Shown one piece after another: positions 1-12,133 of a DNA stretch of 64,000 nt (position 1 is the first letter of the stretch; each line of letters opens with the position of its first letter). The notes below the pieces were generated by a model, which worked only from the letters and a program-made list of their open reading frames with translations, was not told where the DNA came from and searched no databases. Both the position numbers and the translations under genes were made by a program. Location of the stretch: the NCBI RefSeq assembly GCF_032062135.1, contig NC_092859.1, positions 108,153,613 to 108,217,612 on the forward strand, given 5' to 3'. This DNA comes from Pyxicephalus adspersus. Its lineage: Eukaryota; Chordata; Amphibia; Anura; Pyxicephalidae.

Positions 1-993
<993 letters not shown>

Positions 994-1689
994 TTATAAC
1001 AAACAATATTTATTGGGAATTATTAACCAATATAGCTAATAAATGCTATTTTATTCACGTGAAAACACTGAAAAAGATCCAATCACCAAACAGATAATAT
1101 GAAGATCTATCAGACTGGAGTAATAATGTTCTGATGTGCCTCCTCCGTGCCAACATTTGCAGGCTGGCATGTGATTACAGAGTAACCACTGAAAAGACTG
1201 GCAGGATAAAAAAAAGCATGTCTACTTTACATAAATTGTCAGTTACTGAAAACTGGCTGGTGCTGCTCCAGAAAACACATGTATGAAAAGTAAATCAAGT
1301 AGAACAAAGAAGAATAGGTTGAAGCTCAGTGAAAAGAACACATCATCGAAATTGTCACAAAGAAATGTCAGGAAGTCAGATTCCCCCTTCAGGTTGTAAT
1401 TTGCCCTGGAAATGTGGACTAGAGATGCTGACTTGTTGATAATGACAACACAGGCAGTTTTTCTTTTACAATGAGACCACAGACCTGTCACTCTTTTTGT
1501 CCAAAGGGGTATTGATGAAGGGTCGTTATGCATCATTCCTTGGCAGAGTTTACAAAAAAACAATATTTTTAGTAACTATTATATTTGATTAGCTCCCATG
1601 CAAGTACTGGCTATTGGACTGCCTATTGGCCACCCCTAACTTTTAAAACTGACAGATACCTACATTAGAAATTAATGTCACAAGAACTA

Positions 1690-1985
1690 CACTGCTCTGC
1701 TATTCTCAGCAGTTCTGCCTCCCGTCAGTGCACTAGCTGAGAAGAGCAGAGCAGTGTAAGAGAGCTGGTGTGCAGGAGGGTGGCAGAGCTGCTGAGAATG
1801 GAAGCCATATATACATTCTCAGCAGTTCTGTCTCCTGTCATCACACTGTCACTGTCAGAGAAGTGTATGGACGGCCACCCGCTCTTCTGCTGTCTGCGCT
1901 ACTTTTTCCTGAGTTCCTGCCTCCTGTCATCTGCGGCCCCTAAATCACTGGCACCGGTCTGCGGCCCGGGGGTTGGGTACCTCTG
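1690..1985 (-). mobile_element. hAT-like nonautonomous element, one end recognisable
   Basis: Read on the minus strand from 1985, the sequence begins CAGAGGTACCCAACCCCCGG and continues into GGCCGCAGACCGGTGCC. This is the typical end of a hAT/Charlie-type element. Inside are three degenerate copies of a CAGTTCTGNCTCCTGTCA-like unit at about 1705, 1820 and 1910. I could not find a matching far terminus, so the left limit is a guess. A 118-residue open frame here has no recognisable homology and is probably chance. Confidence 0.5.
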
Positions 1986-2846
1986 CTATATATTATTAGT
2001 ATCAGGCAGGTCTACACATTTTCTACTGTACCTATTGACTGAACAATGTGAATTCAGAGCTGTGCTTCATTTAAATTGTTCACAGTTACTCTGTTTTGAG
2101 TACAAGAAATTTGATAGGATTTAAATGTATATTAAAAATCCAACTTTTTATACTCATAAATAAGTGTTTTAGTAAATCTAAGACTAAAATAGCACTAGTG
2201 CCTGAAAAGACAAAATAGTTTGCTGAAACTGTAAGTTTATTTAAATGTACCTACAGTCAAATTGATGATGATGTAATATTTTGCCTGCAGAAAAATGACA
2301 TGCAGAATATCAGCAAACACACATAGGATACTGTTTAAATGAAGTCACTGTAGCAGAAGTGTCTGACTGTCCTTGTCACTGAGATGTACTCTATGTTCAT
2401 ACTTAGACAGTGTGGCTTTATGAGAAGCATGAAAATATCTTTCCAGTGACATGAATAAATGTGACCCACTTTCGGGGATCACATCAGATAAGATGAAGAC
2501 GCTGCGGGATGAAAGTGCCTAGGAGCAGCTGCTCTGACACAGAGATGACGGCTTTTTCCTGATTCTTGGATCCAAGCCCCTCTGCTCACAGGACCCTGGC
2601 AGGTTCAGCCAAGAATCAGAATTCCTGGCAGCAACCTTGTCAGTGCTGCTTGCTTGGGCATTAGTGAGGCTCTTTGGTTAAATATTCATATGTAATTATT
2701 GGATTGGAATTGATTTGGCAGGTCTTTAAAGAATACCTTAAACAAAGCAAGAAAAAAAATGGCTGTTCAGAACACTAACAGATTTTTCAAAAGTTGAGCG
2801 CCAAAAACAACTGATCTGGATTTCTATTCTCTTGGTATGTGTTTGG

Positions 2847-2885
2847 GCTTAAACACACCAACAGAGTTTATGGAATTCAAAAAAT
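2847..2885 (-). repeat. Right arm of the spaced inverted repeat around exon 6
   Basis: This is the inverted partner of 314-352. It matches at 30 of 32 positions plus the adjoining homopolymer, and lies about 2.5 kb away on the other side of exon 6. Confidence 0.7.
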
Positions 2886-3049
2886 GAGGCCCCCTCGTTT
2901 CAATTTAAATAAATAAGAGTGGTTGAGGAGGCATTTTTGCAGAGGTTTGGTTGGTTTCATCTTGGTTCTGAGATATGTAATGCAGAGTTTTATGGTCGGT
3001 GAGCTTGTTATCTGCTTTTATGCATTTGAAAAAGTGCAAACTAATAAAG

Positions 3050-3336
3050 CAGTGTTTCCCAAACTTTCTAACGTGGGGGAAACCCTTGAAATAACTTTCA
3101 GGTCCTCAAAGAACACCTGTTATTATACTACATCTACAGCTCACAGTACATTAGCTTGGTGACCATTGAGAAGAATTAGGAAGAATACATTTTACATTGC
3201 TGACAAGTAGGAAAAGTGTCACCCTTACTAATAGCCTAAAAAGATCAGTGTCGGTTAAACTGACCAGAAAGGTACAAATTGCTAAACACCTAGCAACCTC
3301 TGGAGGAATCCAGGGAACCCCTGTTGAGAAACTCTG
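3050..3336 (+). mobile_element. hAT-like MITE (CAGTGTTTCCCAAAC termini)
   Basis: The element opens with CAGTGTTTCCCAAACTTTC and closes with CTGTTGAGAAACTCTG, giving imperfect inverted ends of about 15 bp. A second copy with the same kind of ends lies in opposite orientation at 48639-48911. It has no coding capacity. The 8-bp flanks are too diverged to call a target duplication, which suggests an old insertion. Confidence 0.65.
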
Positions 3337-3707
3337 TTAAAACTGTTTCAGCTTCTATAATCTACAGTTCCTGTACGAGACAACTGCAACATCAGAAAAC
3401 TTCTCCTATAGCAGTGCAAACTCCTGAAACCCCAACTCAAAACTCCCTTCAAAATATTACTGTATACCTAGTGGATCAAATGGGGTAGTCAGTAAGGAGT
3501 ACCCAAACCACAGATCTGCCATCCCTGTAAACAAGCCATACTGTACAACATACTTCATTATATCTTATTGTGAATAATTTAAAAAAGGCTTGTAAGGATG
3601 AAGATGTCTTTCAGCTTCTGAACATTTTTCAGTTGGCCCAATATAGTTTACAAGTTTTGATATACTTTTTACCTTAAAAAACCTTATGGTAAAGAGATAC
3701 ATTATGG

Positions 3708-3872
3708 CAGGGGTGCCCACACTTCTTTGGCTTGTGAGCTACGTTTAAAATGACCAAATCAAAATGATCTACCAACAATAAAAACTTGGACTTAATAAAT
3801 CTGTGTGCAATAGAGTTCATTTTGCCTTTGTGATTTACCGGTAGATTGCGATCCACCTGTTGGCAACCCCTG
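3708..3872 (+). mobile_element. hAT MITE, 165 bp, with intact 8-bp target duplication
   Basis: The element begins CAGGGGTGCCCACAC and ends GTTGGCAACCCCTG, forming imperfect terminal inverted repeats. An identical 8-bp sequence, CATTATGG, flanks both sides (3700-3707 and 3873-3880), as expected for hAT transposition. The short AT-rich interior does not code. Confidence 0.85.
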
Positions 3873-5493
3873 CATTATGGGATATATTTTAAATGAATGC
3901 TTTGAAAAGTTTATGTTGTCCTTCTTTAAAGTTTTTAGGAATTGAACTTATAAAGAGAATATAAACTTCCTTAACCCACCAAGCTCCAAAGATAAACCAA
4001 CTAATCCCACCAGGAAAGAAAAAAACTCCAACTTCAACATCACTGAAATTTTGTAATTGAGACAGTTGGCAAGTATGGAATATGTTGTACCCATCTTAAA
4101 TGAAATATGAAAGCTGTTATGACACATCACTATCTTTTATAGAACATTCAGTGTACAAAGCTTTGTTTCGCTCCTATCAAAAATGCTGGCTCAAACAAAG
4201 CGACAACTCTTGATCATCTACTGCCAAATTTATTGCAACTGTATAATGCATCATATCCATTTTTTAAAACACTACAGAGTGATCCCCAGAGCCCCTGTCT
4301 CTGATAATTAGTAACTTTTTCATTTAATAGAGAAAATTTTAGGTGTAGCAATTTCTGTTCCAGGACTACCCCCAGTTCAGAACAGCAGTGCAGAGTGCAG
4401 AGCACAGCATCAAAGCTCAGTGTTTGGCAGCAGAAAGAGGCTGCAGTCAAATATCCTTGGTAATGAGACGAGACAAAAGTGTTATTTGTTTTGAATAAAA
4501 AATGCCAGCAAAATGGGCAATGTCAGAATCTACAGTCATAGAGCATACAGTCTGAATGTATAAGCAATTTTTCTATCCATCTATCGATCTAAATATGTAC
4601 CTTTTTCTAAACCCCATATAAAAAATCTGATTTCTATGTACATAATGTAATATGTGGTATCTGATGATAATTAGCTACATTAATACTTGAGCACTGAACA
4701 CTATTCAATTTGCTCCCCAAAGCATTTTTAATAATTCACAATATCATTTGCCCTTGACGTGACTTTGAACCCAATATTAAAAAAGGTGAAGTATACCATT
4801 GGCTCATATAATATTTTTTTATTTTTACACTAGCTGCTTACAGCAATATGAAGAGTGACTGTTATTGTTTCTGTTTGCAATTTTTTATTACGAATTGTAA
4901 AGTCAATAAAAGGTCTACTTTTACTAAGGTCCACTAAGAATTACAAGAGCTCAGTATGAAAACAATCTGGAAAAAAGCAATAACAAAAAAGTAACAAGTA
5001 AACTCTGCCCAAACTATATTTATGGTAATTTAAAAACCTACATAATATGTAAAACAAATACTGTGATCTCCCCAGCCACTAATAACTGGGAGCACCACCC
5101 AGCACTTTTCAGTAACTCCCCAGCTGTTTTTGGGAGATTACTTATAAGTTGGGTCACAATACAAAGGCTGACACCTACCTACAGCTTTTTCACACCCAGT
5201 TTAAAAACATTTTGGGGGGGAGTATATAAAAATACAATAAACAAAGCAAACTAAGCCTCAAAGAAAAACTCGGATATCAAATAGTGGACAATTCTCTTAA
5301 CTCCATTTCCCTTTCATAAGCCCTTTTTGCTTCTTTGAACAAAACTCACTGGGCTTCTGTAACGATGCTATACTATCCAACTGAGGTTTATGACTCGGGA
5401 CCTACAAATGAGTCTCTAAGAATCAATGAAGAACACACGATATGGAGCTCTTGGAAGCTTTGTTTTTTTTTAATATCTTCCACACAGGTTTCA

Positions 5494-5968
<475 letters not shown>

Positions 5969-6657
5969 CTACATAAATAAAATATAAATGTAATAAATGC
6001 TTTTATTAATATAGCACTGTAGACAAAATATGAGGGAAAATTACGTTTGTGTCCTTTTCTTTGTCATTACAGGTTTATTACCCATCTCACTGGTTGGTAT
6101 TTTTGTAGGTAAAATACAGGCAGGACACTGGACATTAAAAGTAAAATAAAAAATAAAAAATAAAGTTATTGGCTCGTCTAGTAACTAAAGTGGAAGTCAA
6201 GTGGTTAAACTAAAATAATAAATTACAGCAGAATCCCCAAATGCATTATAAACTTAGTGTAGAGGCAAACATAAAACAATCAAAAATCTAATATTTTTCT
6301 GTTTCTGGCAGAAATGTACTTTTGTTTTTTCATTACTACAACTGTCTTTACAATGTTCCTTTTAATCCATCATTCCCTTCATCAGAAGTCCGGCAACACT
6401 AGAGGCACAACATGGGATTAAAAGGACTAAAAAAGTAGCCCTAACCTTGCTTTTACAAGAAAAAGATTAGAATTAAAAAAGTGCTTGATAAGTAAATAAC
6501 AAGATTAAAGAAAAACTTTAAACATTCACAAACTCAGTTAAAAATGTGTTAAATATTAAAACTAGAACTACATTTTAATGTAACTAAAAAGAAATGCTCA
6601 ATCGCAGGGATTACACTTTAATTAATGCAAGATTGTGGCCATTATGTCTCTCAAAAG

Positions 6658-6860
6658 CAGTGGTACCCAACTTTTTGGAGCTCCCGGACCACTAAATGCA
6701 CGGACTCCAGACCGCGCATACGCAGGGAGCCCGGTGCCACTCAAAGGGCATGAAACTTCCACCAGAGTGACGTCATGATGCCAGAACCCGCCCACTGCCC
6801 TGAGCCTGAGACGTGGTCCACGGCCCACCTGTCAGAACGAATGGGGGTTATGGACCCCTG
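6658..6860 (+). mobile_element. hAT MITE, 203 bp
   Basis: The element starts CAGTGGTACCCAACTTTTTG and ends GGGTTATGGACCCCTG. The flanking octamers CTCAAAAG and CTCTACAG agree at 6 of 8 bases, consistent with an aged hAT target duplication. The interior holds AGTGACGTCATGATGCCAGA, shared in inverted orientation with the element at 61723-61941, so both belong to one family. It is more GC-rich than the surrounding intron. Confidence 0.75.
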
Positions 6861-7010
6861 CTCTACAGTACTCAAAAAGGATCCCATGGACAGCATTCCT
6901 TGTCCTGGTTTACTGCATTTTAATCCTTTAATGCAAATCAGCAAAAGTAGTCAAATTACTCAATTGCAGGAGATTAAAATGATCTTTTTAGCCCTTGCCT
7001 AAAGCTGCAG

Positions 7011-7098
7011 TCTGTCATTTGCAATCCCTATTTAATGTACAGCGCTGCGTAATATGTTGGCGCTATATAAATCCTGTTTAATAATAATAATAATAATT
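7011..7098 (+). mobile_element. L2-type LINE 3' tail
   Basis: This 5'-truncated copy carries the segment TGTACAGCGCTGCGTAATAT followed by GTTGGCGCTATATAAATCC and a (TAA)n tail. I recognise it as the 3' end of amphibian L2-like LINEs. The same tail recurs at 20373, 22350, 23975 and 42141, at the end of the SINE at 11812, and inverted at 59434. Confidence 0.7.
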
Positions 7099-8043
7099 CT
7101 GCTAACATGCTGTGAGACTTTATGAATATCCTGGTTTCTGATCTTGGCTACTCTTATACCACACCCAGCTTGGACTAATTATTTGGTTACAGACTTCTGG
7201 CTTCCCTGGACCACGCTTCCAGCCTGTTGAATCTGTACCACACATTGGATACTCTATTGTACTCATCTGGGTCCTGGGTAGCACCTACCCAGCAACACAG
7301 AGGATCCATGTCCAGGTAGGTGACAATGGTAACTCTAAAGCCCTTCACAACACAACTTTTTTCAATAAAATCACAGTCTGCTATGATTTTAGGGTCTGGC
7401 CTACATGTGCTATATGCCTACATGTACAAGTAAGTGTTTAAATTTCCAAAAAGTGTTTAAATGGTCTTTCAAACCTAGCTGGTCTTATTCCTCCCAAGGA
7501 AATTTATAAATCACCAGGGAGCCATCTGCTGGCTTTTTTTGCCTTGTTTTTAAAATTTATGGAGAAACTAAAAAGTATGCAGTATCTCAATAAACATCTA
7601 ACATAACTGAGGACCACACCAAGCTAAGGTGCATTATACTCTATAATATTCACACAGCTGAAAAGCTGAAAGTAAAATATTATAAAAATAAGACAAAAAG
7701 AAGAAATTATTTTAAAGAAAACATGACATCACAAAGCTATAGTTTAGATCTAAAGACATCTGCAGCAGCTAGAAGCTCTGTATTTTTTTTTTTCTGTTGT
7801 GGAGATTTTCTAACTTTTCCAAAAAGAAATCATACACAAAAATCCAAATAGTTTGATTTTAGTTAAATTTTATTTGCCTGCAGATATTTATTGTCAGTTA
7901 CAATGTTCATCAGAATGTTATTTATTTAAACATATGTACAGTAGATCTACCTAAGATATTTAATTTGAAAATGTCTTAATAAACTGTGTAGTAAAGATAT
8001 CACTGCTTATACCAGCAACCATTCAGTACAGATATAGTAATAA

Positions 8044-8048
<5 letters not shown>

Positions 8049-8093
<45 letters not shown>

Positions 8094-8099
8094 CTGTAA
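8049..8099. repeat. (TA)n microsatellite, about 50 bp
   Basis: This is an uninterrupted AT dinucleotide run directly visible in the sequence. Confidence 0.95.
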
Positions 8100-8419
8100 A
8101 TAAACAGCTTGTTTTAGGCAAAAAAATGTTCTAAATAAATAAATAATCTTTCAGTACAGAAGAGTCAAACAGTATAAAAATTATATAGCACTAAAGATTT
8201 TTCCCCATAGCCCCTAAGCTAAGTTTCACACTTTTGCTAACACCTGTCCAGTGAGAATACCTTAGCAGATAATGGGAATACTCCCACTAGAAATGTTAAT
8301 GACAATGGAGCTAGAACACTGGTGAATTCAAATTTCCTGGAAAAAAGTCCAGCATCTAACACACCAAGAACACTGAGAACATTTACAGTATTGCCCACTG
8401 TTGAAAGCTACAAATTACA

Positions 8420-8666
8420 TTTTAAGTTAACAAGGGCAGGGTCTTCCACCTATTTGTCTCTTTGATGTACCGGTAATGGTCCTACCTAAGCATGAAATAG
8501 TATTGCTACATAATAATTGTATACTTTTCATTATGTATTTATTTATTTACCTGTAAACTGGATAGGTATGAACTGTTGATGTATTGTTACCCATTCTACT
8601 CTGAATTGTACTCTGTTGAGCACTAAGAAGATGGTGCTTTAGAAATAAAAGTATTGATAATAATTC
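8420..8666 (+). mobile_element. Degenerate L2-like LINE 3' end
   Basis: The block starts with GGGCAGGGTCTTCCACCT and ends with GAGCACTAAGAAGATGGTGC, TTTAGAAATAAAAG and a TAA-rich tail. It parallels the GGGCAGGGTCTTCTCC to GGCGCTATATAAAT arrangement of the better copies, but is strongly diverged and so probably older. Confidence 0.45.
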
Positions 8667-8913
8667 ATTCCACTTGTGTATCACCTGCTGGTGAAGTCTG
8701 GTATTACACCTCCATTTTTCTTGATAAATGAAACACGTTTTCCCCACCACTCAGCCATGACAGCAAGCAAGAGCAAATTGTCTATATTAATATTACTTTT
8801 TTTTTTTTTAATAAACAGGAAAAGCCAGATGCAACCTTTAAATCTGCTATACAATATGTTCCTTGTAACAGTAGAAAATAAACAGTAGATGATTAGATAC
8901 CATGCTGCTTGGA

Positions 8914-8954
8914 CATATATATATATATATACACACACACACATATATATATAG
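8914..8954. repeat. (TA)n(CA)n(TA)n compound microsatellite
   Basis: Alternating TA, CA and TA dinucleotides are visible directly. Confidence 0.9.
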
Positions 8955-9348
8955 CAAGCTAACATTTTTAAAAGCTTATATTGCATAATATCAAACAAGA
9001 TATTATGGTCACCTTTTTCAATTTTATTTACTCTAGGGACCATTTCAGACCAGAGTGAGTAGGAGCTTTCTACCATGGGCTAAACATTATCCCAACCATT
9101 TACATGAATGGGAGAGGTTGGAAGCTATTTCGTTGCATGCGGCTATGGCCATAACACATTGCAGTGCAACTTTTGGCCTTGCAGTTGTTCTTCAGAGATC
9201 TGCACTATAGCTGTGTGCAAATCCGGTCACCTACTGTGGTTTGCCACTCCCAAACTGCTGTTGTGCACCCTGGGGTTGCTAGTCACACAGCCCTAAGAGT
9301 CATACTTACTGACATGAAAACAACTGGGAATATATACGGTATAGATTA

Positions 9349-9417
9349 ATTCAACATTAGTTCAACATTCAACATTAACAATTCAACATTATTTCAACAT
9401 TAATTCATCATTAGTTC
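9349..9417 (+). repeat. Degenerate TTCAACATTA tandem repeat
   Basis: About six imperfect copies of a 10-mer related to TTCAACATTA, some separated by one or a few bases, lie in tandem over 69 bp. It is a small minisatellite with no coding or known regulatory identity. Confidence 0.7.
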
Positions 9418-9991
9418 CACATATACAAAATGTTCTTTATTATATTTAATTCAATCTACATACATAATTTTACATTTTAAACATTTACCTGTCACCTACT
9501 AATTGAATTATTAAATATAGCAGTTTGAATACAGGCAGCCTTTTGGGTGGATGTAGTTCTGCAGACTTTCAGTAGAGGGAGCATCGTCACCAGTCTTTCT
9601 ATATTTCTATCTTTTCTTATTTCTCTTTTAGAAAGCAGTCTGTGTGGTTTGCCAGAAGCTAAGAAAACCACTAGCAGCTCTGTACCAAAAAAAACAAAAA
9701 TTCCCTAAGGCTATGAACATCTGTCACTGGTAAAAGTGTGCAACTAAATTTCTAAAGGTCTGCAACCTAAACATGTGGCATGTGTGTTACATGCATCAGA
9801 AATAGGAATAATTATTTATATATTATGATCATTATGCAAAGTGCAATGATTCAGCTTAATTTATCATTTATCTCAGGTTAGCTAGGTTGTCCCACAGCCA
9901 CAAAAAAGGAAAATGATGTCTTGTTAATATACCTAATAAATAGGTGAGGGTGGGCTCAGTCAATGCTGGAAAGACTTTAAAGCATTAAAAA

Positions 9992-10185
9992 ATGAAGCTG
10001 GGTTCAGACTTGCTGCAGAAAGGAGTGTTTCTCTGCGTCTCTCAGTACCTGGCACATTGTCAGCCGCTCGGCCATTAGCACCACTGCTGCTGCTACTGTA
10101 CCTTTCATTTTCTCTGGGCTGCCGCAGGTGAGTAAGGGTAAAAGGAAGCAGTGAATGCACCTTAACTTCAGTCTGAACATAGCTC
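9992..10185. mobile_element. Possible MITE bounded by GTTCAGACT / AGTCTGAAC
   Basis: A GCTGGGTTCAGACT sequence at the left and AGTCTGAACATAGCTC at the right form imperfect inverted ends around a 170-bp GC-richer interior containing a (CTG)n-like run. The structure resembles a short DNA transposon, but I could not identify a target duplication or family. Confidence 0.4.
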
Positions 10186-10879
10186 AAAGGTTATGATTAG
10201 GTTTAGGAATTTAATTGAGGTTTCCTTCTACGTTGTTTTGCAGCCAATATAATGACTGATATAGTAATCAATAGAAATTGATCCTTGTGACTACAAGTAT
10301 TACATGTACTATCCACGTGCTTAAAAATTGATCTCAATCTTTCCGGGTTTTACCATTATACCTAAAGGAAATATTGTAACACAAAAACATGGATTCCATT
10401 TTAATATGATGCTTAAACAATTGACAAGGCTTAGTAGTTAAGGTTAGGGTCAAGGATTATAGTATTAAAGTGTTACAAGATTAGGATTAAGAGTTATTTT
10501 AATTATTATTTTTTTATTATTAATAATATTTATTGTTCATGCTTCTCCTCAGACCTGCTACCAGCTATTTTCTATTTTGTTTGTCATTTTCTAATTGATT
10601 GTAACCACTAAGAAAACCATTTTCATGTTTTAGATTGTTTGGTTTGTTCAAAAATGAACAAAATGCTTGTTCCATTTGTATATAGAGCTCTGTGGTGTCT
10701 TGTACCAGACATGTAATTATATTGTTGTGATAAACAGAACAAATTGCAGAATACAATTTGCACTTGTCTGTGCTTTTACTATCAATTTTGGAAAAGAAGT
10801 TTATGTTTTTTTTTTTTTTTTTAGTGTGTTTTACTTAGCTAAGACAATACAACCAAAACAGCTTTGTTTGTTTTGTACA

Positions 10880-10885
10880 CACATA

Positions 10886-10956
<71 letters not shown>

Positions 10957-10958
10957 AA
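10880..10958. repeat. (GT)n(TA)n(GT)n compound microsatellite
   Basis: A long TA run flanked by GT dinucleotides is directly visible. It generates an artefactual YIYIYI-type open frame. Confidence 0.95.
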
Positions 10959-11041
10959 TATATCTTTATATTACTTTATATTTATATATACTTTGCTATA
11001 ATATGCTTAGTAATAAAGCCTTCAACAGAAATGTGAACATT

Positions 11042-11053
11042 GGGGGGGGGGGG
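11042..11053 (+). repeat. G12 homopolymer
   Basis: Twelve consecutive G residues are visible. Such runs are prone to length variation and sequencing error. Confidence 0.9.
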
Positions 11054-11811
11054 ACCCAAGTTATTGTACATCTGCCTATTTATACTCCTGATGTTAGTAA
11101 ATAACTGATGCGACACAAGAAAGCAATAGATGAAATTAAAGGTTTAACTCCCAAGAGGACACTCCAAAGAAAATTACAAGCTGCAGGTCTGCAGGAAAAA
11201 TAAAATATCAGCAGCCAGTGATTGTGTTGGCAGAGGTAAAGAGATGAGCCATCGTTGGCCTACAGCTGTCTCTCATCTAAACGTTCACATTAGAAAAACG
11301 AGACTAAAGCAGTCTCCTAATGTACAAAATTCTGTATCTGGCTCTGACTTTCCTATCACACATACTGCTATCACAGTCAAATTGCAAGCAGCTCAATGAG
11401 GGAATTAATGGTCAGATTTAAACAAAAAAGCCAACATTTTTCTACAATTCTAAACATAGATTACATAAATTCAGTGAGCCACTAAATTTTGGGAGAACAT
11501 ACAAACCTTATGGGACTATTAAACTAAAAAATGGCTCCTTGCAAGTTCTTCGTGTAAACATTCAGCAGCAGCAGTCGTTGGGTTACAGATGAACAGATAA
11601 ACACACAGATGTAACATATCTATGGAGGCGGTTTCACCTGCCAAATGATTTGTAATTCCTTCCATCTAGTTCTGAGATGTCTGCAACATTGTACAGTCCT
11701 GTGTGCCAGGACAGGGGATCTGAATTTCCCCAATGCTATAATGTAACACTCCCTGGTCCTTCAAATGATTCAGGCATCCCTTTCAACAGCAAAAAAACAT
11801 GCTTTTTTGGG

Positions 11812-12133
11812 GTGGAAGGGGTGACTTAACAACTTTGCAGCCCTGGGTCCCAGGTTCAAATCTCGGCAAGGATGCTATCTGCATGGAGTTTGCAGGTTCT
11901 CCCCGTGTCTGTGTGGTTTTCCTCCAGGTACTCTGGTTTCCTCCCACATCCCAAAACATGCAGTTAGGTTAATTAGCTTCCCCCTAAATTGACCTTGGAC
12001 TACATTGATGATATGTGACTATGGTAGGGATATTAGATTGTGAGCCTCTTTGAGGGACAGTTAGTGACATGACTATGGACTTTGTACAGCACTGCGTAAT
12101 GTGATGGTGCTATATAAATACTGTGTAATAATC
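11812..12133 (+). mobile_element. tRNA-derived SINE with conserved central domain and L2-like tail
   Basis: The element has a degenerate tRNA-like head whose B box reads GGTTCAAATCTC. A central block follows, containing GTTCTCCCCGTGTCTGTGTG, TTTTCCTCC and TTTCCTCCCACATCCCAAAA. It ends with TGTACAGCACTGCGTAATGT and GGTGCTATATAAATACTG, matching the local L2 tails. The central block resembles the vertebrate V-SINE/HE1-type domain, and the L2-like tail suggests L2 machinery moved it. A second copy lies inverted at 45375-45662. Confidence 0.75.

Noticed and set aside
10667..11104. 145-codon open frame with a long YIYIYI stretch
   Set aside because: The stretch is translation of a (TA)n microsatellite; the rest has no recognisable domain.
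11860..11890. Possible tRNA gene from the GGTTCAAATC B-box-like sequence
   Set aside because: No cloverleaf can be formed and the sequence continues into the SINE central domain.
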